A program made the position numbers and the translations under genes. Below, in pieces: positions 39,373 to 47,863 of a stretch of 61,016 nucleotides of DNA (the stretch's first letter is position 1; every line of letters begins with the position of its first letter). Under the pieces are notes generated by a model that made no database searches, was not told the DNA's origin, and saw only the letters and a program-made list of their open reading frames with translations. Where the stretch lies: contig NZ_DJFS01000098.1 of assembly GCF_002432125.1 (NCBI RefSeq), forward strand, positions 1 through 61,016. The letters are read 5' to 3'. Source of the DNA: Brevundimonas sp. UBA5866 (lineage in GTDB: Bacteria; Pseudomonadota; Alphaproteobacteria; Caulobacterales; Caulobacteraceae).

Positions 39373-41220
39373 GTGAGCCAATCAATTCCCGGCCTTCATC
39401 CGGCCCCGACGCAACATCAGGGCCTTGTGGCCTGGGTGGAGCAGATCGCCAATCTGACGAAGCCGGACCGCGTTCACTGGTGCGATGGTTCGGAAGCCGA
39501 GAAGCAGCAGATCATTGCCGACCTGATCGACAAGGGTACGCTGAAGGCGCTGGACCAGACCAAGCGTCCGGGCTGCTACTATGCCGCCTCCGATCCCAAG
39601 GACGTCGCCCGCGTCGAGAGCCGCACCTTCATCTGCTCGGAAGATGAAGCCGATGCCGGCCCGACCAACAACTGGGCCGACCCCATCGAAATGCGCGACC
39701 GCATGGAAAAGCTGTTCGACGGCTGCATGAAGGGCCGCACCATGTATGTGGTGCCGTTCTGCATGGGCCCGCTGGGCTCCCACATCTCGGCGCTGGGCGT
39801 TGAGATCACCGACAGCGGCTATGTGGCCCTATCGATGGGCGTCATGACCCGTATGGGCAAGGGCGCTTTGGACCAACTGGGCACCGACGGCGTGTTCGTT
39901 CCGGCGGTCCATACGCTGGGCGTGCCGCTGGCCGAAGGTCAGGCCGACGTCGCTTGGCCGTGCAACGAAGACAAGTGGATCGTCCACTATCCGGAAACGC
40001 GCGAAATCTGGTCCTACGGCTCGGGTTACGGCGGCAACGCCCTGCTGGGCAAGAAATGCTACGCCCTGCGTATCGCCTCGGTCATGGCGCGCGACGAGGG
40101 ATGGCTGGCCGAGCACATGCTCATCCTCAAGCTGACCTCGCCGGAAGGCGTGGTGAAATACGTCGCCGCCGCCTTCCCGTCGGCCTGCGGCAAGACCAAC
40201 CTCGCCATGCTGCAACCGGCGCTGGACGGCTGGAAGGCCGAGACGGTCGGTGACGACATCGCTTGGATGCGTTTCGGTCAGGACGGTCGCCTGTATGCCG
40301 TGAACCCGGAAGCGGGCTTCTTTGGCGTGGCACCGGGTACCAGCCGCAACACCAACAAGAACGCGCTCGACACCCTGGTGAAGGACACCATCTTCACCAA
40401 CGTGGCGCTGACCGCCGACAACGACGTGTGGTGGGAAGGTCTGACCAAGGAAGTGCCGCAAGGCATGACCAACTGGAAGGGCCAGCCGCACGACCCGGCC
40501 TCGGGCGAGCCTGCGGCCCACCCGAACGCCCGCTTTGCCGTCTGGGCCGGACAGTGCCCGTCCATCGCGCCGGAATGGGAAGACCCCGCCGGCGTGCCGA
40601 TCGACGCCATCCTGTTCGGTGGCCGTCGGGCCTCGGCTGTGCCGCTGGTGACCGAAGCGTTCGATTGGGAACACGGCGTCTTCCTCGGCTCGACCGTGGC
40701 TTCGGAAGGCACCGCCGCCGCCGAGAACAAGGTCGGCGAGCTGCGCCGCGACCCGTTCGCCATGCTGCCATTCTGCGGCTACAACATGGGTGACTATTTC
40801 GGTCACTGGCTGAAGGTCGGGGCTTCGGCATCGGACGCTTCCAAGCTGCCGCGCTTCTTCTTCGTCAACTGGTTCCGCAAGGACGAGAACGGCAAGTTCG
40901 TGTGGCCGGGTTTTGGCGACAACGCCCGCGTGCTGAAGTGGATCGTCGAGCGTCTGGAAGGCAAGGGCGCGGCGGTCGCGACACCGGTCGGCAATGTGCC
41001 CGCCCGTGACGGTCTGGACCTGTCGGGTCTGGAGCTGTCGGAAGCCCAGCTTTCGACCCTGCTGGACGTCGATGCCGATGTCTGGACCGAGGAAGCCAGC
41101 CTGATCCCGTCCTTCTACGAGAAGTTCGGTGATCGCCTGCCGAAGGCTCTGTGGGATCAGCACGCCGCCCTGACCAAGCGTCTGGAAGAGGCCCGTGCCG
41201 CGCGTATGGCGGCAGAATAA
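39373..41220 (+). CDS. pckG: Phosphoenolpyruvate carboxykinase (GTP)
   Basis: A 615-residue GTP-type PEPCK. Kinase motif PSACGKTN (about 269-276) with the hyper-reactive cysteine, metal/oxaloacetate site KKCYALRIAS, FGVAPGTSRNTN, and FGGRRASAVPLV near residue 415 are all present. It makes PEP from oxaloacetate for gluconeogenesis. The start is GTG 39373, with GGAGAG just upstream. Other alphaproteobacteria such as Rhizobium use the unrelated ATP-type enzyme, so the GTP form is informative. The 230-base gap upstream shows no clear promoter by eye. Confidence 0.96.
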   Translation: MSQSIPGLHPAPTQHQGLVAWVEQIANLTKPDRVHWCDGSEAEKQQIIADLIDKGTLKALDQTKRPGCYYAASDPKDVARVESRTFICSEDEADAGPTNNWADPIEMRDRMEKLFDGCMKGRTMYVVPFCMGPLGSHISALGVEITDSGYVALSMGVMTRMGKGALDQLGTDGVFVPAVHTLGVPLAEGQADVAWPCNEDKWIVHYPETREIWSYGSGYGGNALLGKKCYALRIASVMARDEGWLAEHMLILKLTSPEGVVKYVAAAFPSACGKTNLAMLQPALDGWKAETVGDDIAWMRFGQDGRLYAVNPEAGFFGVAPGTSRNTNKNALDTLVKDTIFTNVALTADNDVWWEGLTKEVPQGMTNWKGQPHDPASGEPAAHPNARFAVWAGQCPSIAPEWEDPAGVPIDAILFGGRRASAVPLVTEAFDWEHGVFLGSTVASEGTAAAENKVGELRRDPFAMLPFCGYNMGDYFGHWLKVGASASDASKLPRFFFVNWFRKDENGKFVWPGFGDNARVLKWIVERLEGKGAAVATPVGNVPARDGLDLSGLELSEAQLSTLLDVDADVWTEEASLIPSFYEKFGDRLPKALWDQHAALTKRLEEARAARMAAE

Positions 41221-41294
41221 GTCCGACCAAAAAACGGCTTGAAATCGGGGCGCGGGAGGTCGAAGGACAGCCCGTGCCCCTTATCAATTCTCCC

Positions 41295-42320
41295 ATGACC
41301 CGTTTCGACTTCATCATCCTCGGTGCCGGTGCCTTCGGTCTGGCCACAGCGGCGGAACTGCGCCTGAGCGGACATCGCGTGGCGGTGGTCGCGCCCAGGG
41401 GCGGTGCGGCCTCGGCGGTGGCGGCGGGGATGATCGCGCCCGCGTTCGAGACGGCCATCGACGGACTGTCGGTCGAGCAGGCCAATATCCTGAAGGCGGG
41501 CCGCATCCTGTGGGCGGACTTTGCCACGCGCACGGGTGTTCATCTCCAGCACATGCCCGCCGAATGGCGCGGCGAGGGGGCGGACCGTCTGGCCATCGCG
41601 CTGGAACGCAACGAGTTCGAGTACAACTACATGCCCGACCACCAGTGGATCGTCACCGAAGAGGACGCCAAGCTGGATCCGGAGGCAGCGCTGGAGGTGC
41701 TGTCCGAGGGGGTGGAGCGTGTCGACGCGCTGGCCCGTTCGGTGGCGTTCGAGGATGGTGTCTGGACCGTCGATTACGGCACGGGCGCGGCCTCGGCTCC
41801 GCAGATGGTGATCGCCAGCGGCGCGGCAGCCGCCATCGAGGGCATGCCCGAAACGGTGAAGGACCTGATCGGCAAGATCGTGCCCATCCGTGGCCAGATT
41901 GGTATCACGCACGAGCGTTTCTCCGACCATGTCATCCGTGGACCGGGGGCCTATATCGCGCCCGTCAACGCTGGCCCTTATGAGGGCGGCTCGGTGGTCG
42001 GGGCCACGATGGAAGAGGGTGTGCGCGAACTCGCCACCGATGCGGCTCTCTGCGAGCGCATGATGAACGCGGCGTGGGCGCTGCTGGGACACGAGCCGGT
42101 CGAGATCGAGATGAAATGGCGCGCGGGTATCCGTGGCGCATCGCCCGATGGCATGCCGATGGCAGGTCCAGTGGGCGATGGGCTGCATGTGGCGCTGGCC
42201 CCGCGCCGCAACGGCTGGCTGTTGGCCCCGCTGGTGGCCGGACAGGTGGTGGCGGGTATCGAGGGACTGACCCTGCCAGAGCCAGCCCTCGATCCTCTGC
42301 GGTTTAATCCGTCACATTGA
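41295..42320 (+). CDS. FAD-dependent oxidoreductase (DAO family)
   Basis: A 341-residue flavoprotein with the N-terminal dinucleotide site FIILGAGAFGLATAAELRLSG (Gly10-x-Gly12-x-x-Gly15), ASAVAAGMIAPAF, the C-terminal RAGIRGASPDGMPMAGPVGD and LLAPLVAGQVV, as in glycine/D-amino-acid oxidase-type (DadA/ThiO-like) enzymes. The substrate is probably a D-amino acid or glycine derivative. ATG 41295 is used; the frame upstream runs back into pckG and is rejected. Its 3' end overlaps the convergent tonB-like gene by 17 bases. Confidence 0.82.
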   Translation: MTRFDFIILGAGAFGLATAAELRLSGHRVAVVAPRGGAASAVAAGMIAPAFETAIDGLSVEQANILKAGRILWADFATRTGVHLQHMPAEWRGEGADRLAIALERNEFEYNYMPDHQWIVTEEDAKLDPEAALEVLSEGVERVDALARSVAFEDGVWTVDYGTGAASAPQMVIASGAAAAIEGMPETVKDLIGKIVPIRGQIGITHERFSDHVIRGPGAYIAPVNAGPYEGGSVVGATMEEGVRELATDAALCERMMNAAWALLGHEPVEIEMKWRAGIRGASPDGMPMAGPVGDGLHVALAPRRNGWLLAPLVAGQVVAGIEGLTLPEPALDPLRFNPSH

Positions 42321-43047
42321 AGCGGATAGCGACGGACACGCGGGCACCGTCAACAGGGGCGCCGTCAACCGTGCGCGGGCTCATTTTGAACTGACGCGAC
42401 AGGCTGATGGCCGCGCGGCCAAAGCCCATGCGCGCTGGCGTTTCATTTCTGATCTGGCAATCGGTCAGCGTTCCGTCCACCCGCACCGAACAGTTCAGAT
42501 CAGCACTGCCTGACTGGCCCCTCTCCAAAGCGATGGCGGGGTAGGCGCGCATCAGTTGTTCGGATGTCGGGCGTTTGATCCAGTCGGGATTGGTGATGAC
42601 CGAAGGCTTGCTTGGCGGGGCTGCAGGCGCGGCGACTTCCCCCGGTGTGGAGGTCGTGGCCGGTTCGGTAACCGTGAACACCGGACCCGTATCGACGGTC
42701 GTGACCGGCGACGGCACGGCAACCAGAGGCGGCACTACGGACTCGATGACATTGTCCGGCCAGTGCAGCGGAGGGGCCGCCGCGGGGCGCGGCGTTTCCG
42801 GTTTTGTTTCCGGTATGATGATCGGACGATCCAGAATGACCGTTGTAGGCGGCACCTCGGTCACATCGGATGCCGTCATCGCGAGTTCGAACTTCTGGTG
42901 ATACAGGAACAGGCCGACGCCAACGTGAGCCGCCAGTGCTACAGACAGCACGGCAATCCACGTCTTGCGCGAAGACAGTTGAGTCGGTCTCGGCTCCAGC
43001 AGGGCCGACAGGTCGGCTCCGCCAGCGGCACGTGTCATCATCATCAT
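42304..43047 (-). CDS. TonB-family protein (second copy)
   Basis: A 247-residue protein with TonB layout: membrane helix at about 29-48 (WIAVLSVALAAHVGVGLFLY, with a His as in TonB), a Pro/Thr-rich periplasmic tract (ETKPETPRPAAAPP), and the TonB_C domain SADLNCSVRVDGTLTDCQI, then MSPRTVDGAPVDGARVSVAI. ATG 43047 is set by GGAGG eight bases upstream; an in-frame TTG (43062) lies in that ribosome site and is rejected. It differs from the copy at 17551 mainly by a longer cytoplasmic leader and less poly-proline. exbB/exbD are absent here. Confidence 0.82.
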   Translation of the reverse strand: MMMMTRAAGGADLSALLEPRPTQLSSRKTWIAVLSVALAAHVGVGLFLYHQKFELAMTASDVTEVPPTTVILDRPIIIPETKPETPRPAAAPPLHWPDNVIESVVPPLVAVPSPVTTVDTGPVFTVTEPATTSTPGEVAAPAAPPSKPSVITNPDWIKRPTSEQLMRAYPAIALERGQSGSADLNCSVRVDGTLTDCQIRNETPARMGFGRAAISLSRQFKMSPRTVDGAPVDGARVSVAIRFNVTD

Positions 43048-43215
43048 GATCTGCGCCTCCAATCGCAGGCCCCCCCGGGCCCTATGGCAAAGGTGCTTCC
43101 TGAATTACGTCGTTTTGTGGACAAGTGGCCGACCTTGGTCGGGAAGATACCGATTCGTTAATGGTCACGGTCCTGTGTTAGGGTTCTGTTAACCTTGGTT
43201 AGCGACCGTTACTTC

Positions 43216-44004
43216 ATGAGCGTCACCGCGATTCCTTCTTCATCTCGCGTAGAGGCGGCCATTCGCCGGGCCTCTGCCACGACAGGAGTCGATTTCGATT
43301 TCCTGATGAAGACGGCGCGTCGTGAAAGCGGATTCAACCCGGACGCCAAGGCTCCGACTTCATCGGCGTCGGGCCTGTTCCAGTTCATCGAGCAGACGTG
43401 GCTGGCAACCGTCAAACAGCATGGTGCCAAGCATGGCTATGGCCAGTATGCAGACCTGATTTATCAGGGGAACGACGGCCGCTGGAAGGTGAGGGGATCG
43501 GCCCGCAATGTGGTGCTGGACCTGCGGTTCGATCCTCAGGCGGCCTCGGTCATGGCGGCGGAGCTGACGGCATCCAACGCCGCCTATCTCAGGGGGCGCA
43601 CAGGGATGACGCCCAATGGGGGCGATCTGTACGCCGCGCATTTTCTGGGCCCTGCCGGCGCGGCCAAATTGATGGAGGCGATGCGTTCGTCCCCCAACAG
43701 CAGTGCCGCGTCGCTGTTTCCCGAAGCCGCGGCGGCGAACCGATCCATCTTTTACAGGCAGGGCAGGGCCGCGACCGTGGCCGAGGTCTATGCCAATCTC
43801 CAGAGCACGGCGGGCGGCTCTGTATCCATTTCCCCGGACCCGTCCAAGGCTGCGGCCATGCCGTCAATGGATGCCAAGGACATGGCCCTGGCCGCACGTA
43901 TGGACCGTTTGAAACAGGATCAGGGACTGCTGTCGCTGTTGCTGAGCCAGGACGGCGGCTCCCACTTTGGCGGGGCGTTCAGCGATAGCGCCAAGGCCCC
44001 GTAA
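43216..44004 (+). CDS. Lytic transglycosylase (SLT domain)
   Basis: A 262-residue protein with the SLT catalytic segment FLMKTARRESGFNPDAK (catalytic Glu37) and SASGLFQFIEQTWL (GLFQF; about 52-63), then DPQAASVMAAELTASNAAYL. SLT enzymes cut the glycosidic bond in peptidoglycan. No signal peptide is evident at the start, so it may be exported with the flagellar or other system or the start may be elsewhere (an in-frame TTG lies at 43195). Upstream is the TAACC-TT-GGTTA palindrome (43190-43201). The divergent TonB-like gene begins 168 bases away. Confidence 0.8.
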   Translation: MSVTAIPSSSRVEAAIRRASATTGVDFDFLMKTARRESGFNPDAKAPTSSASGLFQFIEQTWLATVKQHGAKHGYGQYADLIYQGNDGRWKVRGSARNVVLDLRFDPQAASVMAAELTASNAAYLRGRTGMTPNGGDLYAAHFLGPAGAAKLMEAMRSSPNSSAASLFPEAAAANRSIFYRQGRAATVAEVYANLQSTAGGSVSISPDPSKAAAMPSMDAKDMALAARMDRLKQDQGLLSLLLSQDGGSHFGGAFSDSAKAP

Positions 44005-44009
44005 TGTCC

Positions 44010-44054
44010 CGATTTGATACAGATGAAACTAAGGTTTTTATCTGTATCAAATCG
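44010..44054. promoter_or_regulatory. 15-bp perfect inverted repeat before DUF2336 gene
   Basis: CGATTTGATACAGAT (44010-44024) and ATCTGTATCAAATCG (44040-44054) are exactly complementary arms around a 15-base loop GAAACTAAGGTTTTT. It lies 5 bases after the transglycosylase stop and 69 bases before the DUF2336 start. It is AT-rich with no T-run after it, so an operator seems more likely than a terminator, though a terminator on one strand is not excluded. Confidence 0.6.
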
Positions 44055-44123
44055 TAACGACCGCTTAACATGGTTATCGGTAAGGTAGGGTTTGATCCCA
44101 TCCTTCCGTGTGAGAGCGGTATC

Positions 44124-45269
44124 ATGACCCATGAAGCCTTGGCTTTAAGCGACAGTGATCTGACGCTCCTGATACGTTCGGACGTCGAAGAAGAGCGCGC
44201 CACCGCAACCCACAAACTCTGCCGCAGCATGCTGCGCCTTGATTTGAGCCCCGAGGAGCGCGCGGCGGCACAAAAGATTATCGCCTTCCTTTCGCGCGAT
44301 GTCGCCGAACTGGTGCGGCGGGCCTTGGCGATTACGCTTCGATCATCGGACCTGATGCCACATGATGTGGCTCTGCGAATGGCCGAGGATGTCGAGACCA
44401 TTGCCATTCCGCTCATCAGCAACTCGCCGGTTTTTTCGGATGATGACCTGATCGCCATTGTACGGGCCGGTCGTAGCCATGCCCAGGTTGCCGTGGCTTC
44501 ACGTCCCGCGCTCAGCCGCGATGTGGCCGAAGTCGTTGCTGGCGAGGCTGTCGTCGAGGCTGTTCGTGCACTTGCGGCCAATGACAATGCCGATTTTTCG
44601 GAATGGGCGATGGGTCTGGCGGTTGACCGTTTCTCCCATGACGAGGGCTTCGTAACCTATCTGGCGCACCGTCATATCCTGCCGCCGTCCATCGTGGACC
44701 GTCTGGTGGTTGTGGCCAGCGAGAGGGTGAAGCATCACCTCATCGAACGCCATCAGGTGCCATTGTCCACGGCGGTGCGTCTTTCAGACTTTGCACGCGA
44801 GCGCGCGACGCTGGATCTGATCGACGAGGCGTTTCGCAGCAAGAACCTGCCCGAGTTCGTGCAGGGGCTTTATGCCCGCAAGGCTCTGACGCCTTCGCTG
44901 CTGCTCAGGGCGGTGGCCCGTGGGCAAATGGCCTTGTTCGAGCATGGACTGTCGGCGCTGGCCCATGTGCCGCACCATCGCGCGTGGCTGATGATCCATG
45001 ATGCGGGGCCGTTGGGGCTGCGTGCCATCTATGATCGGGCAGGGATGCCGCCCAGACTGTTTGCCGCCTTCCGCTCGGCCGTGGACACATGGCGCGAGAT
45101 ACAGGCCGAAGGGGCCAATCTGGAGGCCGAGGCGTTCCGGCAGCGGATGCTGGAACGCTTCATGACCCAGCTACACACCCTCGGACGGGCCGATCTGGAC
45201 TATCTGATGGAGCGCCTGGATATGGTGCCCTCAGCGGACACTGTGGCACTCAGGAGCCGCGTCGCCTGA
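44124..45269 (+). CDS. DUF2336 domain protein (first copy)
   Basis: A 381-residue, helix-rich, soluble protein typical of the alphaproteobacterial DUF2336 family, with HEAT/ARM-like short helices: LSDSDLTLLIRSDVEEERAT, RDVAELVRRALAITLRSSD, VFSDDDLIAIVRAGRSHAQV, LTPSLLLRAVARGQMALFEH. No catalytic motif is visible. ATG 44124 is chosen. It stands in the plus strand facing the Hpt-like gene, whose stop is only 4 bases away. Upstream is the 15-bp inverted repeat and a TTAACATGGTTA element at 44065-44076. Function unknown. Confidence 0.8.
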   Translation: MTHEALALSDSDLTLLIRSDVEEERATATHKLCRSMLRLDLSPEERAAAQKIIAFLSRDVAELVRRALAITLRSSDLMPHDVALRMAEDVETIAIPLISNSPVFSDDDLIAIVRAGRSHAQVAVASRPALSRDVAEVVAGEAVVEAVRALAANDNADFSEWAMGLAVDRFSHDEGFVTYLAHRHILPPSIVDRLVVVASERVKHHLIERHQVPLSTAVRLSDFARERATLDLIDEAFRSKNLPEFVQGLYARKALTPSLLLRAVARGQMALFEHGLSALAHVPHHRAWLMIHDAGPLGLRAIYDRAGMPPRLFAAFRSAVDTWREIQAEGANLEAEAFRQRMLERFMTQLHTLGRADLDYLMERLDMVPSADTVALRSRVA

Positions 45270-45273
45270 AACA

Positions 45274-45774
45274 TTACAGGCCGAGGGCACGAACCTCGGC
45301 CTCGAGGGCATTGGCCAGCTCGGTCCCGACCGGATGGTCCTCGGCCTGGATCCTGTCACGGACAACGGCGCGGATGGCGTTGATATGGGCTTCGACCAAG
45401 GGCCACGGGGCCACCATCCGGCGTGACGGATCGTCCATCAGGCGGCACAGGCTGCCCGCGATGCGGGTGACAAGCGGATATTGATAGGTTGTGCCCAGGC
45501 CTTTCAGGTCATGGGCGCGCAGGTACAGGTACTCTGCTGTCTTTTCGGTGTAGCCATCGGCGCGGATATCGGCCTCGGCCGTGTCCAGCTTGACGATCTC
45601 GTCCTGCAGCCACTGGTCGAACTGGCTGGAGAGGGCCTTCAGAGCCTCTTCGGCGCGCGCAACAGCCGCAGCATCAATGCCACCAAAACCCCCGCCAAGC
45701 TTGCTTCGCAGAGCGTTAGGGCGTCGGATCAATTCGGGCGGTTGGGCCACGGGCGCAATCCTTACAGTTTCCAC
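45274..45774 (-). CDS. Hpt-like histidine phosphotransfer protein
   Basis: A 166-residue protein with LRAHDLKGLGTTYQYPLV (about 86-103), a fit to the Hpt motif AHxLKG, where His88 would carry the phosphate. The remaining sequence is helical, as expected for a four-helix bundle. The start is GTG 45774 with a weak ribosome site. It follows nadK by 42 bases, so the minus-strand order is DUF2336-nadK-hpt, presumably one operon. There is no histidine kinase or response regulator in the window, so its partner lies elsewhere. Confidence 0.7.
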   Translation of the reverse strand: METVRIAPVAQPPELIRRPNALRSKLGGGFGGIDAAAVARAEEALKALSSQFDQWLQDEIVKLDTAEADIRADGYTEKTAEYLYLRAHDLKGLGTTYQYPLVTRIAGSLCRLMDDPSRRMVAPWPLVEAHINAIRAVVRDRIQAEDHPVGTELANALEAEVRALGL

Positions 45775-45816
45775 CTGACAATCAATGGCCCAGCGGGCTT
45801 AAGAATTTCTGTAAGC

Positions 45817-46644
45817 TTAGCCAGCGAACTGTTCGGCCAGCACGCGCTCCTCATAGGTGCGGCCCGCATCGAACATCATGACGAGGCTGATATCGCGACG
45901 CTCGCGTACCTCGACGGTGCGGACATTGCGCACTTCGAAATTGTCGGCTGTTGCCGAAACCGGGCGCTTGTCGGCCTCCAGCACATCGAAGCGGACACGG
46001 GCGGTATGCGACAGCAGCGCCCCGCGCCAGCGGCGCGGACGGAAGGCACTGATCGGGGTCAGGGCCAGACTGGGCGCATCCAGCGGAATGATCGGGCCGT
46101 GCGCCGACAGATTGTAGGCCGTGGATCCGGCGGGGGTGGCGACCAGACACCCGTCACAGGTCAGTTCCTCCAGACGCACCCGGTCATTCACAGTGACGCG
46201 GATTTTGGCTGTCTGGCGGGTTTGTCGCAGTAGGGAGACTTCGTTGATGGCCAATCCGCTGTGGACCTCGCCGGTCTGTACCCAGGCATCCATCTGCAGG
46301 GGGTGGATGACGGTGCGATCCGCATCGGCGACCCGCGCGGGCAGGTCTTCCTCAGCGAAGTCGTTCATCAGAAAGCCGACCGAGCCCCAGTTCATGCCGT
46401 AAACCGGCTTGTGCGAATGCAGATTGGTGTGCAGGGTTTCCAGCATGAAGCCGTCACCGCCCAGCGCCACGATAACGTCAGCCTGCTCCAGAGGGACCGC
46501 GCCATAGCGTGCCTCGAGGCGTTTGCATGCCTCGCGGGCTTCGGGGCGATCGCTGGCGACGAAATGCAGGGTCGGGAGAGGAGCGTTCTGAGTCACCCCT
46601 ACAGGCAAGCCGAGCTTGGGCTGGCTGTCAAATAGTACTGACAT
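45817..46644 (-). CDS. nadK: NAD kinase
   Basis: A 275-residue NAD kinase with GGDGFML (GGDG at 62-65), NEVSLLR (about 134-140) and the substrate-binding motif TPAGSTAYN. It phosphorylates NAD to NADP. The start ATG 46644 follows the stop of the DUF2336 gene without a gap, an arrangement that points to coupled translation of the two. Confidence 0.93.
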   Translation of the reverse strand: MSVLFDSQPKLGLPVGVTQNAPLPTLHFVASDRPEAREACKRLEARYGAVPLEQADVIVALGGDGFMLETLHTNLHSHKPVYGMNWGSVGFLMNDFAEEDLPARVADADRTVIHPLQMDAWVQTGEVHSGLAINEVSLLRQTRQTAKIRVTVNDRVRLEELTCDGCLVATPAGSTAYNLSAHGPIIPLDAPSLALTPISAFRPRRWRGALLSHTARVRFDVLEADKRPVSATADNFEVRNVRTVEVRERRDISLVMMFDAGRTYEERVLAEQFAG

Positions 46645-47724
46645 CTAGTGGATGATCGGAAAAGTGCCGAGACTGTCCACCAAGGCGCGCAGTTCCAGCT
46701 TGGCCTGATAGCGGTCGCGTTCGCCAAGCCGCAGCTCGGTTTCGATCAGGGGCGGCGGTACGTTCATTCCTGAACGGCGAAGACCGTCCAGAACGTCGGG
46801 GAAGGCTGCGCGATCGATACCGGCGGCAAGACAGACCAGATAGAATTGGCGTGCTGACGGGCGCGAAATCATGATGCGCACCTCGTCCACGCGGATCTCG
46901 GACAGCAAGGCCAGTCCGTTCAGGAACAGACCATGTCGGCCTTCGCGCAGGAAGCGCAGCAGGCTGGCAGGTGTCAGACGGCCACTGTCGTGAAGCTTCA
47001 GGGCGATACGGGCGTCATTCAGGGTCTGTACCGTATCGCTGATGGCCTGTTTCAGCTGTTCGGCATGATGGGGGAAGCGGGCGCACAGGGTCTGCTGCAT
47101 CACGTCGCCAACCCAGACGTAAAGACGCTCGGCCAGTTCCTCGGTCAGGGCCGGGTGGTCGATCAAGGGCTGTCTGAGACTGACCACATGTTCGGAGGCC
47201 GACACCAGCCGTGACATGCCGTCCGGAGGCAGGACAGCGCAGGTGTTTGCCGCCAGGGCCGCCAGCAAGAGAGGCTCCTCGGTGTTGAGTATGGCTTCGC
47301 TGACAACAGGACCGACGCCGGGGCGCAGGGCGACCTGCAGTCTGTGCTCGGTCGAACATTCGGCCAGCAGTTTCAGCAGGTCCTCGTCGGTCAACAGCGG
47401 GCTGGCCGAGATGACGGGGCGGGCGATCTCTATCTCGTCGCTGGCCAGCAGCTGCACCAGTCGGTGGGGCAGCCAGTCGGAGGCCCCAAGGCGCTCGGAA
47501 AGGCCGCGCCGGACTTGCTGTTCGACCGTGCGCACAAGCTCGACGAAGATGGCCTCGAGCCTGTCGAGAGCAGGACCTTCGATGTCCGGTCGGGAATAGA
47601 GGTCGGCAACGGTCATCACCAACCGCGTCTGGTCTGGCGCGGGCTGTAACCTTATCGCCACAACCAATTGGTCCAGCGAGCGGGGATCAACCGGTTTTGA
47701 TGATGGCGGTGTCGAGGACGGCAA
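46645..47724 (-). CDS. DUF2336 domain protein (second copy)
   Basis: A helix-rich DUF2336 protein; characteristic repeats include LVRTVEQQVRRGLSERLGAS, LLTDEDLLKLLAECSTEHRL and LTPASLLRFLREGRHGLFLNG. The start is uncertain. A GTG at 47838 would give 397 residues but would lie 25 bases from the divergent gene and cross a TTAACCAT sequence (47779-47786, minus strand). TTG 47724 has CGGAG ten bases before it and gives 359 residues, so I use that. It joins nadK directly at its 3' end. It resembles the DUF2336 protein at 44124 in architecture. Confidence 0.75.
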   Translation of the reverse strand: MPSSTPPSSKPVDPRSLDQLVVAIRLQPAPDQTRLVMTVADLYSRPDIEGPALDRLEAIFVELVRTVEQQVRRGLSERLGASDWLPHRLVQLLASDEIEIARPVISASPLLTDEDLLKLLAECSTEHRLQVALRPGVGPVVSEAILNTEEPLLLAALAANTCAVLPPDGMSRLVSASEHVVSLRQPLIDHPALTEELAERLYVWVGDVMQQTLCARFPHHAEQLKQAISDTVQTLNDARIALKLHDSGRLTPASLLRFLREGRHGLFLNGLALLSEIRVDEVRIMISRPSARQFYLVCLAAGIDRAAFPDVLDGLRRSGMNVPPPLIETELRLGERDRYQAKLELRALVDSLGTFPIIH

Positions 47725-47863
47725 ACGCGCGAAACTCCGAGGTTCAGGGAATGACGCTACGATTCGGGCGGTGAAAGCATGGTTAACTGTAAAGCTTTCC
47801 GAGGCTTGACGCCATGAAGAACACAGAACACTGTTCACCTATATTTCAATAGGAGGTCCGGTT

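Noticed and set aside
47725..47838. An N-terminal extension of the second DUF2336 protein from GTG 47838
   Set aside because: It would start 25 bases from the divergent gene, includes no recognisable domain, and crosses a TTAACCAT element; TTG 47724 has a better ribosome site. The matter is not settled.
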